This document shows, piece by piece, positions 11,201 to 22,787 of a DNA stretch of 64,000 bases. The position numbers were made by a program, and so were the translations under genes. The notes below the pieces were generated by a model. It was not told where the DNA came from. It did no database searches and was given only the letters and a program-made list of their open reading frames with translations. This DNA is from Bidens hawaiensis (taxonomy: Eukaryota; Streptophyta; Magnoliopsida; Asterales; Asteraceae): assembly GCA_021521415.1 (NCBI GenBank), contig JAIQDT010003862.1, positions 62,001-126,000 on the forward strand, read 5' to 3'. Each line of letters starts with the position of its first letter. Position 1 is the first letter of the stretch.

Positions 11201-12792
11201 CCACCAACTTATCTTCAAACTGACTAATGGTCAACAGGTTACCCGACTGCTTTGTGGCTAGCTGCTTCGGCTTGCTAGGGACAAGCGTTATCTTTACCCC
11301 ACCAAACATGAAGCTATAAGAATTTGACCGTCCGTCATGTTCTATACTTCGATCATACTCCCAAGGTCTACCCAACAACAAGTGACACGCATCCATAGGA
11401 ACCACATCACACACAACATCATCTTTATATGTGGTCCCGATAGAAAAAGAAACAAGGGCTTTTTTTGAGACCGTTACCTCTCCCCCCTTTTTAAGCCATT
11501 GAAGCTTATAAGGCTTGTGGTGACTCTCCGTCTTCAAGGCCAACTTTTGGACTGCCTCTTCAGAAATCAGGTTGTCACAACTTCCTGAATCGATAACGAA
11601 TGTGCAAACCTTCCCGAGAATGGTACATGTGGAGTGGAAGATGTTATGCTTAAGCCACCCGTCCCCATCAGCCTTTGGTGTATAGCAAGAACGCCTAACC
11701 ACCAAGTTCACCCCCACATCACCGGTCACAAACTCCTCCTCGTACTCGGGTTCTTCATCATACTCTGGGGCCTTTTCATATTCTTCATACTGTTCATCTT
11801 CGGATTCAACAAGCAAGTGCCTCTTACCCGCCTGTTTACAGTCAACTTGCCGATGACCCGTCTCACCACATTTGAAACACTTCACCCCGCTACTACTAGC
11901 CCCCTTAGAAGTCGACCCAGTGTTGTTGGCCCCCGACCTCTGTTGACTAGGTACGACACGAGGTCCTCCACTACCCGACCCCGAATTTCCCCCAGCAGGG
12001 GCTGGTGAATACGAACCGCCCACCCGACGGTTTTGTTTTTCAAAAGCTAAGGCTCTTTGGTATGCCTCGGCGACCGTTAACGGATCAAAAAGATTTACAG
12101 AGTCCATGATTTAAACCTCCAATATACCGAGCAACGAGTTGTTCATCGGTTTCTTTAATATCATTACGAGAAATCAAATGATAAAACTCGGTCGTATATT
12201 CATCAACCGACCTGGATCCCTGTTTCAGATTCTGCAAACGTTGATACATCAACCATTGAAAGTTGTGAGGTAAAAAAGTGTCCCGCAAACACTACCTCAT
12301 CTTGGCCCATGTCACGATCCGTGACTTCCCGAGTCTATTTCGTGTCATCTTCAACTGTTGCCACCAAGCTGACGCCCTCCCACGTAGCCTAGTAGCGATC
12401 AAAGAGACCCGCTTATTTTCAGGGACCTCTCGGAACTCAAACACCTCTTCTACAATAACCAACCAATCGATGAACCCCTCCAGATCCAAACTAGTCCCAT
12501 CAAATTCTGGGATATCAGTACGGATCCCAGCATCCCAACGCCGGTTTCCATCCCCACGTTCTGGTCTTGGTCTCCTCTCGAAACCTTCTTCGGAAGACGA
12601 ATCATCATTACCAAAAAACGGATTATCGAAATCCCTATTTTCTGGGGCCGGCCTTTGACGATTCATCAAGTCAGCCATTCGATCAGTGAGTTGATCGACC
12701 ACTTGATCCAATCGTTGCTCCACCCGCGCCATAAACCGTTGTTCTAACTCTCGTTCGTAAACCTCATCAACCGGTCTTCTCCTTGGAGGCAT
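8234..12792 (-). pseudogene. Decayed Ty3/gypsy gag-pol polyprotein
   Basis: Read on the minus strand, gag begins MPPRRRPVDEVYER at 12792. It continues with a CCHC knuckle (CFKCGETGHRQVDC, near 11870) and a protease (VIDSGSCDNLIS, near 11590). Reverse transcriptase follows ([12 protein letters not shown], then [11 protein letters not shown] near 10560), then RNase H ([13 protein letters not shown]) and integrase (RCRICQ, then D-D-E near 9390-9080). The C-terminal part contains a repeated GHNLAHE. The reading is broken by nonsense codons at about 12292, 10911, 10665 and 8750, and by frameshifts near 12100 and 9950. The short LTR suggests a Reina- or Galadriel-like chromovirus, but that lineage is uncertain. 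The element cannot encode a working polyprotein. Confidence 0.9.
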
Positions 12793-12810
12793 TTTTGAAC
12801 CAGAAATTCG

Positions 12811-12822
12811 GCTTTGATACCA
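12811..12822 (-). other. Primer-binding site (tRNA-Met type)
   Basis: On the minus strand this reads TGGTATCAAAGC, complementary to the 3' end of a plant Met-type tRNA. It lies two bases inside the LTR boundary at 12825 and just ahead of the gag start, as expected for reverse-transcription priming. Confidence 0.75.
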
Positions 12823-12824
12823 AC

Positions 12825-13039
12825 TGATGGGGAAACGGAAGCATTCAAATGGCTCATGACACTTTAGTTAATCAAAGACCGATAACCGAACCATAGGTTC
12901 CAAGAACAAAGTTCTTTAATATAAAACTCAATAAAAAACTAATGTATCTAAAGACCTAACAACTTTATTTATAAATAAAAATAAACATTTGGGCCGTGCC
13001 GGGCCGGGCCGACTTAATGGACCAGATGCTCCTGCATCA
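12825..13039 (-). mobile_element. Short 5' LTR (about 215 bp) of the decayed gypsy element
   Basis: It is bounded by TGATG next to the primer-binding site and CATCA at 13035-13039, a typical TG...CA pair with inverted ends. It contains a GGGCC-rich stretch at 12990-13012. Its outer end abuts TPP coding sequence directly at 13040. The partner LTR beyond 8234 is not found, so the right boundary is inferred from this copy alone. Confidence 0.65.
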
Positions 13040-13143
13040 AGGCTTTTGTGTCACTTGTTGAGATCATGAAGAACATAGAAGGAGCAAATGTTGAAGATAA
13101 CATGTTCAGTGTCTCGGTGCACTACCACAACGTGGATGAAAAG
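13040..13143 (+). pseudogene. Trehalose-6-phosphate phosphatase internal exon remnant
   Basis: The frame reads [20 protein letters not shown], then [13 protein letters not shown], ending at 13143 before a GT donor (GTAACG). Plant TPPs have a very similar segment (LVE...GA.VE.NKFCVSVH.R.VDEK) and commonly an intron at about this point. Its left edge is the LTR boundary at 13039, so the upstream part was lost or moved when the gypsy element inserted. The following exon is not visible. Together with 7803-8015 it marks a TPP gene that is no longer functional. Confidence 0.85.
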
Positions 13144-13366
13144 GTAACGCGTTAATATTATATTATTATTTGCTTATCTAAATTTTAGTATCTAATTATT
13201 TTTTTGATAATTACATAATTGGGAAACAATAGTATAATATGTTAAAGACACTATGAAAAATTATCCAAAATTGCGATTGACACACGGGCGAATGGTATGT
13301 CTAGTTCACAACAAATAAATTTGATCAAATTCAGTTTGCTTAACTTTTGTTTTGTTTTTATGATCA

Positions 13367-13512
13367 CAACTTGCCATGCTAATGTTGATTGTAATCTGTT
13401 TTCAGTCTCTCTAACGAATCCACGTCTGAAGTGGTTTGTGAGAGCTCGTCCGTTAACGTGACAGGAGGAGGAGAAGGAGAAGGACTTAGCGTTGAAACCG
13501 GATGATATCATT
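13367..13512 (+). repeat. Exon-like segment, duplicate 1
   Basis: This matches 13849-14037, about 480 bp downstream. Both share the start CAACTTGCCAT, an acceptor-like TCTGTTTTCAG and TCTAACGAATCCACGTCT. In one frame this copy reads SNESTSEVVCESSSVNVTGG. It lacks 48 bp present in the other copy. I cannot identify the protein. A nearby open stretch at 13530-13600 (MDDIMRLKDSILGRLPAEQQ) is also unrecognised. Confidence 0.5.
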
Positions 13513-13848
13513 TTTTAACCTGAAACCGGTGAAGATGGATGATATCATGCGTTTGAAAGACTCCATCCTCGGGCGCTTACCAGCCGAACAGCAACCGATA
13601 ACCTGGTTCGTTTCATTTTTTAGCCAAAATAAAAAATAAAAAAAAAACTCTGCAAACAATATTAGCAAACTTAATGTAAATTAAATATTGGTACTTTTGT
13701 TGGTGTGGTATGCATCGGGTTGAAACAAAATCCTAAACATAAAATATATAGAAAATCAAAACCGAAGACTACCGATATAAGATTGGTTGATCTTGGACTA
13801 TTCGGGTTGGGTTGGGCCATGGTTGAACTTGCAGAATATATAATGACA

Positions 13849-14037
13849 TCAACTTGCCATACTAATGTTGATTGTAATAATCTGTTTTCAGCCCCTCTAA
13901 CGAATCCACGTCTCAAGTGGTCAACTTGCCAGAATCTGCCGGTCAGTGCTCTAGCAAGGTTTGCGAGAGCTCGTCCGTTGACGTGGCAGAAGGAGGGGAG
14001 GACGTTAGCGTTGTGGAGGAAGTATAAAGAGTGAGTC
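13849..14037 (+). repeat. Exon-like segment, duplicate 2
   Basis: This is the longer copy of the segment at 13367. After TTTTCAG the frame corresponding to copy 1 begins SNESTSQVVNLPESAGQCSS and ends SVDVAEGGEDVSVVEEV and a TAA near 14024. The acceptor-like boundary, acidic C-terminal composition and in-frame stop suggest the terminal exon of an unidentified host gene, but no upstream exon is visible. Confidence 0.4.
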
Positions 14038-14040
14038 AAG

Positions 14041-15363
14041 ATTTCAGTTTTAATTAGATATGACAAATAGCTGTTGACTCAACATGTATAGATATGATCA
14101 TCCATGACACTGTGAAATAGGATACTAACATCAATGATAAAATTAGCTAGCATGACCTGGTCAAACGTTAATAATGAAACTAGAATCTACTACTTAGTCG
14201 TTCCTTGATAGTTGAATTAAAAGGTTTAAAGATGGAAACCTACCCGTTTGGTCAAAATAAAAATAGCGAAGTTTGTGTGTGCAAGTGCGGTGGCAATGAC
14301 GGGAGTGAAGGAAAGAATTGTCGGGGTTTAACCCATCGATTTTTTTGTAGCGAAAGATTGAGAAATTGAAGGTCTATGATTAATGAAAAGTAACATCATA
14401 AATGAAATTGATTGCTCATGCTTGTTTATGATTGTAGATGATAAGATTCATGTTTATGATTGTCAAATCTCATTTGATATTGATTAAGTGGGTGTATGTT
14501 TTGAGGTCCATGAATGTCTAAATGATTTGAGTCTTAAATTTGGAAATTTAGAATGGATCTTGTTGATTGGAGTTGAGTATGTTCTTATATAAATATTAGC
14601 AAGTGGGAGTTATTGTACCGAAGTTGGATGAAAAGTTCATGTTTTGGCCTAACGTATGTAACTAGTTCTAAAAATGGTTGCTAACTTTAAAAATAGGGTA
14701 CCAAGGTAAATTATCTTTAAAGTGACGAGCGTTCAATTGAAGACAAAATGATGTAAAATTAGGAGTGTGTGAGATCAAGGCCGATAAAACCAAACTGGTT
14801 TCCTCATCTCAGTTTGTATAGTAGTTAGCTGTTCCTTCCAAAATTTTCGTCAAAAGACTAAGCTTGCAGGTTGCTAGAAATATGAAAAGGGCAACCAAAA
14901 TCTTTTAACATTCCAACTAAAACTAAAAATTGTGAGTTCAACCACCCCTTCAGAGTTGGTCAATTCCCAAAGATATAATTTTAAGAGTAAATTGTCATAA
15001 TTTGAAATGAAGCTATAGTGTACTCTACTATACTGTATTCAGGAGACACAAATATATATATTTTGGATGAAAGTAGCAATAATGATCAAATCACATGGAA
15101 GAAAATGACAGTTTACTCTAATTTAAGATTAAAAGACCTTATTGTTTTTTGAAAGTCAAAACTCATCTATACTATAAGCAAAAGATACGAGATTAAACCT
15201 TCATTGTTATCAAATCCATCGGAAGGATGGTATGTCAGCTACAAAAATGTGGTTTGTTACAGCTACAGAAGCATTCTAACTTGTTTATTTTAACAAACAT
15301 TTCCATCAGGGTTTAAGGTTTATGCATTATAGCTCGCAAAGCAGAACATGTATATTGAAATTG
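14041..15363. other. Intergenic, no feature recognised
   Basis: AT-rich sequence with no long open frame, terminal repeat or recognisable domain on either strand. It lies between the duplicated exon-like segments and the 3' end of the plastid-protein gene. Confidence 0.5.
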
Positions 15364-17775
15364 TTAGATGTCGATTCTTTCATCTCCTAAACTCGTGGAG
15401 TCACCTCCAGATATCATATTCATAAATGTTTTACCAGCATGACCAACAGCCCGGGAAGTCTTCTTTGCCACGTCTGCAACAACAGGTTGTATTGAGATCA
15501 CCGGAAGGTTTGCTCGTTCCTCGATCATTGCTAAATAAGGCGCATACCAAAAGTTATTGAATGTCAATTGCAATAATATTTATCACAAAATTAAAAAATA
15601 TGAGTTAAATGCATACACATAGTTTTTTGTCGAGCCAATGAACCAATTTGTTTGACTCCAGCTTCTGCTGCTTGCACAGCTTGAGCCGACTTATTTACAC
15701 CATCAGAGATCTCCTGGCTGAATTCATAAGTTAAGATGTGCATTAAATCAGGATCTAGTTTCAAGGTTGACAATATAACATGTGTTTGATTGTTACTGCA
15801 AAAATGCAAAATACCCATAAATAAAAGAGAGAATGATAACCTCAAGTCACTAAGTTCGAGGGTAAGATCACTGATTTCCATGCCAGAACGCCTGATTGCA
15901 GCCATGGTACTAGGAAGCTCCTCATGAGCGGTATCTGCTAACTTTGCAACAGCAATTGCAGTTCTACTCATTGCCTGTCGCAAAATCACAGTTATGTTAG
16001 TTTGACAAAAATACCCCTGGCTCTTATTTTAGTTTCTAATATAATGTGGTTGCACAAACATAACTATGTGGTGCATTTTTCTATGGTGATTAAGCAAAAT
16101 TAAGTGGGCAAGAAATGACATACGTGGTGCATTTTGCTATGGTGAAGGGGTGATTAAGCAAAATTAAGCGGGCAAAAAATGACATACTTTCATGCAAAAT
16201 CAGTATACAGAAATGAAAACAATGTTATCACCAAACATAGCGGCTAATAATTATTGTTTTGACATAAAACTAGAATACTACAATGGGTTAAAGATTCTTT
16301 TCACTTTTTGTTGGATTTTGATGTGCTCGCATGCCATAATATTGATTGTTCTAACTTAACTAATTTGAGTTAGTTAATGTTTATGCATATGCGTATCAGG
16401 TGCACCAGGAGCCATCTAAAAAACTAACTGTATCAGAGAGTGGCCTGTGGGGTGCAAATAGTTAATTCAGCTTCATGACATAAATTAATGTATTAAAACC
16501 CATCTTGTGGCTAATGGGTACCTAAAATGGTGTATTTATCCATGACCAAGATCATCTACGAGATGATTTTGACAGCTTCGATAAACTGATGAGACAATCC
16601 CATGAATGATATGATGTCCAGTTGTCCACAATCCATGTAATCAAGAATCAAACTTTCCACGAAAAGAACGATACATATTGAAGTAAAATTTAATCTCACA
16701 CATCACCACATTGTTCTAAAAGACGCATGCATTGAATCCATACAGGTGTAGGGACATTTACATATGTTTTATCACTTTCCACACCTAAAGGGAGCCTTCC
16801 TAATTGTAACAAAGTGTTAAAAGTATATTTCTGATATAACTAACTCAGATCTACGTAGAAGACCATTTCAATAATTTTTGAAATCAAAACTTAGGCATCA
16901 CAAGCATATGTTGCTTAGCATTGTCAGCTTAAAGTTTCATGATCACATGTGCTATAGCAATTGGCCTTCTGGTTCAATGGCATGGGGGTGATGGATAAGG
17001 CTTAGGATCTCTAAGGTCTCAGGTTCCACAGTGGTGGGTTTCCTCCTTGGTGGTGAATCAAGACCAGAGCATCAAAATCAGTATGGACAGTTGACATCCC
17101 GTCTCGGGAAGGCTCACTCAGGTTTTGGGGGGTAATTCCAAACATTGTAAAAAAAAAACATGCACTGTTATTAACACCTAAAACAGGGGCAAATACATGA
17201 ACTCTTCCTCATTTCTTCAGAAAACAACGGTTAACAGATTACATCATAAAAGAAAGGTCAATAATAAAGGATGTTTTGGTCAATGAACTTTGCATTGCAT
17301 ATGCTCAGTCTAAACCAATATAAGCATGCTCTGCGGCTCTGCTGACAAAGTCCAGCAAAAAAAAGGTTTATCTTTGTGACAAGTCAAACCAAGTCCGTAT
17401 AACAGTTTACATATCTCTTCATAACAAAAGATTGTAACATACTAACATGAATGAACCCCTAAAAACTACTTAACATTCTACTTATATGTATAAGCTGCAA
17501 TCAACCATATTCTTACCATCATCAATCAGTAACATATGTGCAAAATACAAATACAAACACAAAATGAGCTTTTTAACTAGACAGCAGCAAACTATTGAGG
17601 TATATTGATATGAATGCATACAGTTGATAAAACCGTTAACCGAATATAAACAATGAAAGGCAAAAACGGCTTACATATAGTGCTGGAACAGCTGACATGA
17701 CAAAACCAACAAACGATGCCGTAGCCTGCATACATCAAACATCAAAATCCAGTTGATTTAATAATTTGTTTCAAC

Positions 17776-17812
<37 letters not shown>

Positions 17813-18098
17813 GTATAAAGGATGAGGAAATAGGAATGACCGTGCAGGCGATGAATGTTAAAAGGAAGAAGGCCTGATCGCTTAAGCTTAGTTTCACAGG
17901 CAACTGAAGCCCAGGGTTTCTAACTTCAACCACAAAATTCTCCGTCTCGTCTTTAGCAGCAGTAACATTTACACTCTTTGCGTCGTAATTGTGATGTAGA
18001 TGTAGAGAGAGAGGATTGGTCCGGCGGAGAAAACGAAATTGAGTGAGAAAATAATGACTATTATTATTATTATTATTGATACAAGCAGTGGGATTCAT
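15364..18098 (-). CDS. Predicted plastid-targeted membrane protein of unknown function (five exons, 236 aa)
   Basis: I join complement(17841-18098, 17675-17725, 15841-15974, 15617-15717, 15364-15530), 711 bases. All introns are GT-AG and phases agree at every junction. The N-terminus (Asn run, then LTQFRFLRRTNPLSLHLHH) is basic and hydroxylated, like a chloroplast transit peptide. A hydrophobic segment (AFFLLTFIACTATASFVGFV) spans exons 1-2. The rest is a helical, coiled-coil-like domain (ISDLTLELSDL, then VNKSAQAVQAAEAGVKQIGS) and a conserved-looking tail (MIEERANLPVISIQPVV). The architecture recalls DUF948-like plant plastid proteins, known only as uncharacterised. Start choice: first Met after the 5' region with full phase agreement. 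AAT repeats encode the Asn run and occur again in intron 1 (17776-17812). This is the only complete gene in the window. Confidence 0.85.
16297..16415. repeat. LCAT-like intron/exon-edge fragment in intron 2
   Basis: This segment matches 35247-35362, the intron end and first codons of the LCAT-like exon. Shared landmarks are CATAATATTGATTGTTCTAA, GTTAATGTTTA, an acceptor ATCAG and GTGCACCAGGA. Exon-like sequence then ends after a few codons at TAA. It lies inside intron 2 of the minus-strand gene, so it is a relocated gene fragment. Confidence 0.75.
16968..17160 (+). mobile_element. tRNA-derived SINE candidate in intron 2
   Basis: TGGTTCAATGG at 16970-16980 fits the RNA polymerase III A box. 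GGTTCCACAGT at 17022-17032 is a weak B box about 40 bp on. The body ends in an A run (17150-17158). I could not find a clear target duplication, so the boundaries are approximate. The element sits in antisense orientation relative to its host gene. Confidence 0.55.
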
Positions 18099-20323
18099 TA
18101 TTTGTAGAAGAGTGGTGGTGGATTAATAAGGCTGAAGTGGTGGTGAGGCGGTGGTGGTCATTTAAGGCGACGCCGATGGAACAAACGAACACTGTGCTGG
18201 TAAAGGAGACTTAACGGTGTTATCTCAACTGTCAACAATCAAATCAAATGAAATGAAATGCTTCCGTTAAGTGACCGTCTGATTAGTTATTCTGGAGTTA
18301 ATTACGACTTTTGTCCCTAATCTTACGTTGTGGAAGACTGACAAGGAGGCCGTGGATGAGGCGGCGAATGTTGAGCTCAAGTCTACCTACTTGGTCCGAA
18401 TCTACAAACGTTCAAGCGGATCGAGAAAAAGGGGGGGGGGGGTGTGGGCATCACTCTCACATGCACGCATACTGTAACATTTCGGATTTTTCGTATTTGA
18501 ATTCGTATTCATTTACCCAACTCAAGAATGTAATTAGGATATTTCGTATTAAAACTTGTTTTTATTGCTAATTAACCTGGTTTAACTTATGTTATATTTT
18601 TATAAGTTTTAAAGAAACTCTAAAAATCGCTTAAAATGGTTAAAAACGCTTTTATAAAACTTGAGGCCCAAGCTAAGTAACTTGATATTATATCATGTCC
18701 AATCTCAAGCTATTATAATCACAATCCCTAGGTTATTATACCCGATTTTGTCATAATTTTGATTATTCGATTTTCTTAAACGAGCAATTACCTAATAAAC
18801 GATTTTGGGATGTAGTATTGGCCTAGGGCCCATCTCTTATATTTGATACAAGATTGTTAAGAAATGAAATGCAATCCTCGTGAATCATTGTGTTGTGAGA
18901 CCTTATTTTGTTGCATCTCCTGTTATTGCTTTAGCGCTGTGTGACAAAGAAATATCAAATAATCTAAAGTATGTGGCGCGTATTGTTATAAATATATTAA
19001 TATTGTGGTTATCAACTCCTAATGCAAGTTAACGTTTTCCCTAAGTTTTCATCTTTTATAAATATTTTAGTGTATCTCATTCTAATACATGCACCTGATC
19101 ATTGTTGTAAAAAACGTGCCTAGGCACCGAGTACTCACGAGTAATCCCCACCTAGGCCGATTTCTCGGTGAGCCATCCCCGAGTACTCTCCGACTAAGGC
19201 TTAGGCATCCCCAACTCCCCAGTCGGTCGCCTAAAGTCCGCCTAATTAAAACTCTCTCTTTTCTCTACATCTCTTTTTTTATGTTCTTCTGTTATTAAGG
19301 GTTCATACCTCTCTCTTCTTTCTACGTCTTTTTTTTCATATTCTTCTGTTATTAGGATTTATACCACCTAACACGTATAAGATAAATTTGAATGTTATCA
19401 CGCCACATTTTGTTCGTCCTAAAATAACACCTACAACTATTGGTCCACTTATACTCGATAAAGCACTTCACGCAAACAAAGTAAAAAAATGTTGTTGTCT
19501 TTTGACTCACATGTGGCCCATATACGTATACGTGTACATACTTTTGTATACAAGCCAGGATATGTGGTATGTGGATGGCTTTTCACTTAGTACTAGAATA
19601 TACTCATCATAACGTAGATTATATGAACAAGATACCAGTCACCACATAAAGTGTATATCTTAGTTTAAGTCATATAGACATGAAAGTCTCTAAATTCTTA
19701 AATTTATTTTTATATTAGCTAAACTCCAATACTAGTTTTATAATAAACCATATAGACATGATAGTCTCTAAATTCTTAACTTGATTTAATATACACTTTT
19801 AATTTGAATAGTTAGTAATGTAAAGATATACACAAAACATAAATTGTTATTTTCATATAATTAGAATATCTCACCAATACAATTTGATTCACTTCTTACC
19901 TTTTAACATGATCCATCCCACCGATTACACTCATGCATCAATAAACTTGTGGTTCTTAATTGACTAAACTTAAAAAAAAATGTTAAATTGGTTTTTACGT
20001 GTTAATATCATAAAAGGTTTTTACGTGTTAATATCATAAAATTCAACATACCTTGTTGCTTTTCAATAAAGAAAAACCGACCGAATTTTCAATATATTAA
20101 AATCACTAAGGTTGTCCTCTGTGGTGAGGGGCTTCGAAGCTCCTCCCCAGCGCCACGTAACCACAGGGGGCTTCGAAGCCCCCCGACCAATAATACCCCG
20201 ATGTGGTTTAATGCCTATTGACGCCCACACATATATATATAAAACATGTTAAAATAAAACACGAAAACTCTCTGTGTTGAAAAATTAATTCCATAAAGTT
20301 ATCTAGAATGCATATGTTTGCAA

Positions 20324-20367
<44 letters not shown>

Positions 20368-20620
20368 TTTAAAGTTGTTTCTTGCTCCTAAATTTGTTAA
20401 AATAAGAAGATATAGTTTTTTTTAAATATAAAAAAACTGAATATTAATTCATCAAATTTTACTAATTTAAAATATTAATTCAGCTTAAATAATAATTTTC
20501 ATAAATCCACAGATAAGTTTAGCGATTTTAGCATAAGAAAATTGTACTGAAAATTTTACGTATACCCTTTTAACATGCTAACAAAAATTGTATCTAAAGT
20601 TTCTCTTAAAATAATAATAA
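18099..20620. other. Intergenic with scattered repeat fragments
   Basis: The first 150 bp is the probable promoter of the minus-strand gene. At 18327-18425 an open stretch (LWKTDKEAVDEAANVELKST) looks like a lost exon but is not identified; it ends in a G run at 18432. TGTAACATTTCGG at 18474 resembles an LTR start, but no matching end is seen. At 19105-19245 CCTAGGC-type degenerate repeats occur. At 20105-20190 there is a GC-rich patch with two GGGGCTTCGAAGC-like motifs. An AATn microsatellite lies at 20324-20363. Confidence 0.5.
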
Positions 20621-21539
20621 TCTAACTATACTATTAAAGCAATAGGCTTCATGTCAAAATATCCCTATCTTATTGGTTGTTCATTAAAGTTTCCATGTAT
20701 ATCAATAGCTTCTTCATTTTTCATCTTAATAAAATAAATCAATAATATAATTAAATTAGATACAATAAATGCCTTCAATTATTTTTTTTAATATTTAATT
20801 TGATAATTTGACTTTGGCTAATTTATATAATTAAAATTTTGGGAGTCCTGAGCTACTAAAGTTGTTCATCTTGCTTTACGTGTTGTACCCCTTCCCAGCC
20901 ATGTTTAACCTTCCTGTGTATTTTAACTTTCCAGCTGTCTTTCTCTTCTTCACTTGTACTTGAAAAATAGAGCAAATCGCCGGACCAGAGTGAGTAGACA
21001 AAAGCATGAGTGTCTCCACTTAATTCCTCTCAGATGGTGATTTTCTGATTTCTGCATTGATCTATGTTTGAGGTTACTTGTATCTATGGCTCCATTGCTC
21101 TATATATATATGTATGCTGCTATTTGAGAGTTGATTAGCTTTTGTGATTTTTCCATGGTTTTCAAACACCATTGTCTTGAATTTGCTGATTTGGGGCTGC
21201 CTAATGGTCGGTTGTCATATGTATATTATATTGTTATTTCTTACCTGAATGTATTTTTTTCTGTGTTAATAGATGTCTTCAACAATGTCTTAATTTCCTA
21301 CCTTTTGGTGTTTTTGTTGTGTAGGTTTCTTTTTAATGAAAACAAAGGTAAATGATTCATGCAGCTTCATATCATGGATTACTTTTTGGTGCTTTTGCTA
21401 AGGTAATGTTTAAAATTCATGATATTGCCATTTGTATGCTTTATGTATACATTTTATTTTTTATTATTTTGTATGCAAACTCCTTAATCTTACCATAAGC
21501 TCGCTTGTCATTGCAAATACGGGTCACTTCTTAATAATT

Positions 21540-21592
21540 TACAAGATCGACCCCCTATTGTCACTATTATGGATCACATTGATCATGGAAAA
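21540..21592 (+). pseudogene. Captured translation initiation factor IF-2 fragment (P-loop exon)
   Basis: The frame reads LQDRPPIVTIMDHIDHGK and ends at a GT donor (GTAAGC). Organellar and bacterial IF-2 have RPPVVT(I/V)MGHVDHGKT here, the G1 GTP-binding loop. The copy carries Gly-to-Asp and Val-to-Ile changes, and the following exon is not recognisable. It is a non-functional fragment, probably derived from a plastid or mitochondrial IF-2 gene. Confidence 0.75.
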
Positions 21593-22037
21593 GTAAGCAT
21601 TTTTACGAAACATTTCATGGTTACGGTTTCTTTTTTACATATTATTAGATTATTAAGTTTTGAGATGTTTTTTCCCCAAACTATAAGGTTAAGGGTATCA
21701 ATATTCGTGGCAGATATGACCCGTCACCATTGAAGTTTTCAAGCAAGAAATATGCGGTCTTTTCAATCATCCCACATTGGTCCTACAAGCATTCGAGTGC
21801 CATATGGAACCGTAGTTCAGAGAAATAAAAACTTTTTAAAATGTGATCAACAATGTGTGGTAAGTACTTACTAACCTTTTTATATTTATATTTGTTTTGC
21901 TGCACAATGAAAGACATTTTCTTTTAAATTGGAGATCTTTTGTCATTTTGTGTTATTAATTTTGGTGTTGCTTCATGTTTATTAATGTTTGATGAATTTT
22001 ATCTTCTTACCCTAATTAAATAGGGCGTGTTTTAGGT

Positions 22038-22133
22038 GATATGTTGTTGCATTGTTTTGTTGATGCCATCTTGGGTGCTATGGGTCTTCACGACCTGGGG
22101 CATCGTCTGCCTTTGTCATCAAAGAAGCTGTAA
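22038..22133 (+). pseudogene. Exon-like open fragment, unidentified
   Basis: After an acceptor-like TTTTAG, a frame reads DMLLHCFVDAILGAMGLHDL and continues to a stop at 22131. The composition looks protein-coding but I do not recognise a family. It lies within the Helitron candidate and may be another captured exon. Confidence 0.3.
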
Positions 22134-22280
22134 GATGTATTATTACCTTTTATATCATTATATTCCGATTGGGTTAAATGGGTCCATGTGTGAACCTATG
22201 GGGCTCAACCTAACACAATCCATTTAGCTACACGTGTTCACGGGTAGATCCCAAAAACAACCAAAACCCAAATGTTATAG

Positions 22281-22378
22281 ATGCCGGTTAAATTTTTTGT
22301 CTCTTGCATTTAATTATTCATAAGAAAGTGGAAGAATATGAATAATTAAATGCAAGAGACAAAAAATTTAACCGGCAT
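22281..22378. repeat. Perfect 41-bp inverted repeat with 16-nt spacer
   Basis: Arms 22281-22321 and 22338-22378 are exact reverse complements, starting ATGCCGGTTAAA and ending TTTAACCGGCAT. Right after the second arm, the end of arm 1 and the spacer repeat directly (GCATTTAATTATTCATAAGA at about 22307 and 22374). This combination of palindrome and direct repeat is expected from a template-switch (snap-back) copying event. Confidence 0.95.
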
Positions 22379-22407
22379 TTAATTATTCATAAGAAAGTGG
22401 AAGAATA

Positions 22408-22787
22408 ACGCCCTGCTTGCGGTGCGCGCATATAATGTATATATGTGTGAACCCTCGGGTGGGCAAAAGTAAAATTGCACTAATTTTGACGTTATTTTAC
22501 TAATCTCGTGAAAATAACGTTAAAAGTGGCGGAAGGTTAATCAGGCATCATGTGGTGGCGTTGATAGCCGAAAGACAAGGGCACATGCACCGATCAGCCG
22601 GTGTCCCGATGATTGAGTGCTATGTGCCTTATGTCCAAGGCTTGATGCAAAACTACTATCGAGCCGGGGGTCTCACCGGAAGCAGCCTCTCTATCCCTAT
22701 GGGATAGAGGTAAGGCTGTCTACATCTTACCCTACCATAGCATTGCTATTGGTGGGATATACTGAGTACGATGATGATGATGATGAT
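22408..22787 (+). mobile_element. SINE-type retroposon with 15-bp target duplication
   Basis: GAAAGTGGAAGAATA lies directly on both sides (22393-22407 and 22788-22802). The 3' half (TCGAGCCGGGGGTCTC, GCAGCCTCTCTATCCC, ACATCTTACCCTACC) resembles the widespread plant Au SINE family. It ends in a GAT-repeat tail rather than poly-A. The 380-bp length exceeds the usual ~180 bp of Au SINEs, so the 5' half may be an extra or chimeric module. Confidence 0.8.

Noticed and set aside
16970..17032. A tRNA gene at the A-box/B-box pair
   Set aside because: No cloverleaf can be formed and the B box is poor; it is better explained as a tRNA-derived SINE.
18474..18900. TGTAACATTTCGG as a possible start of another solo LTR
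   Set aside because: No matching TTACA end with a target duplication could be found downstream.
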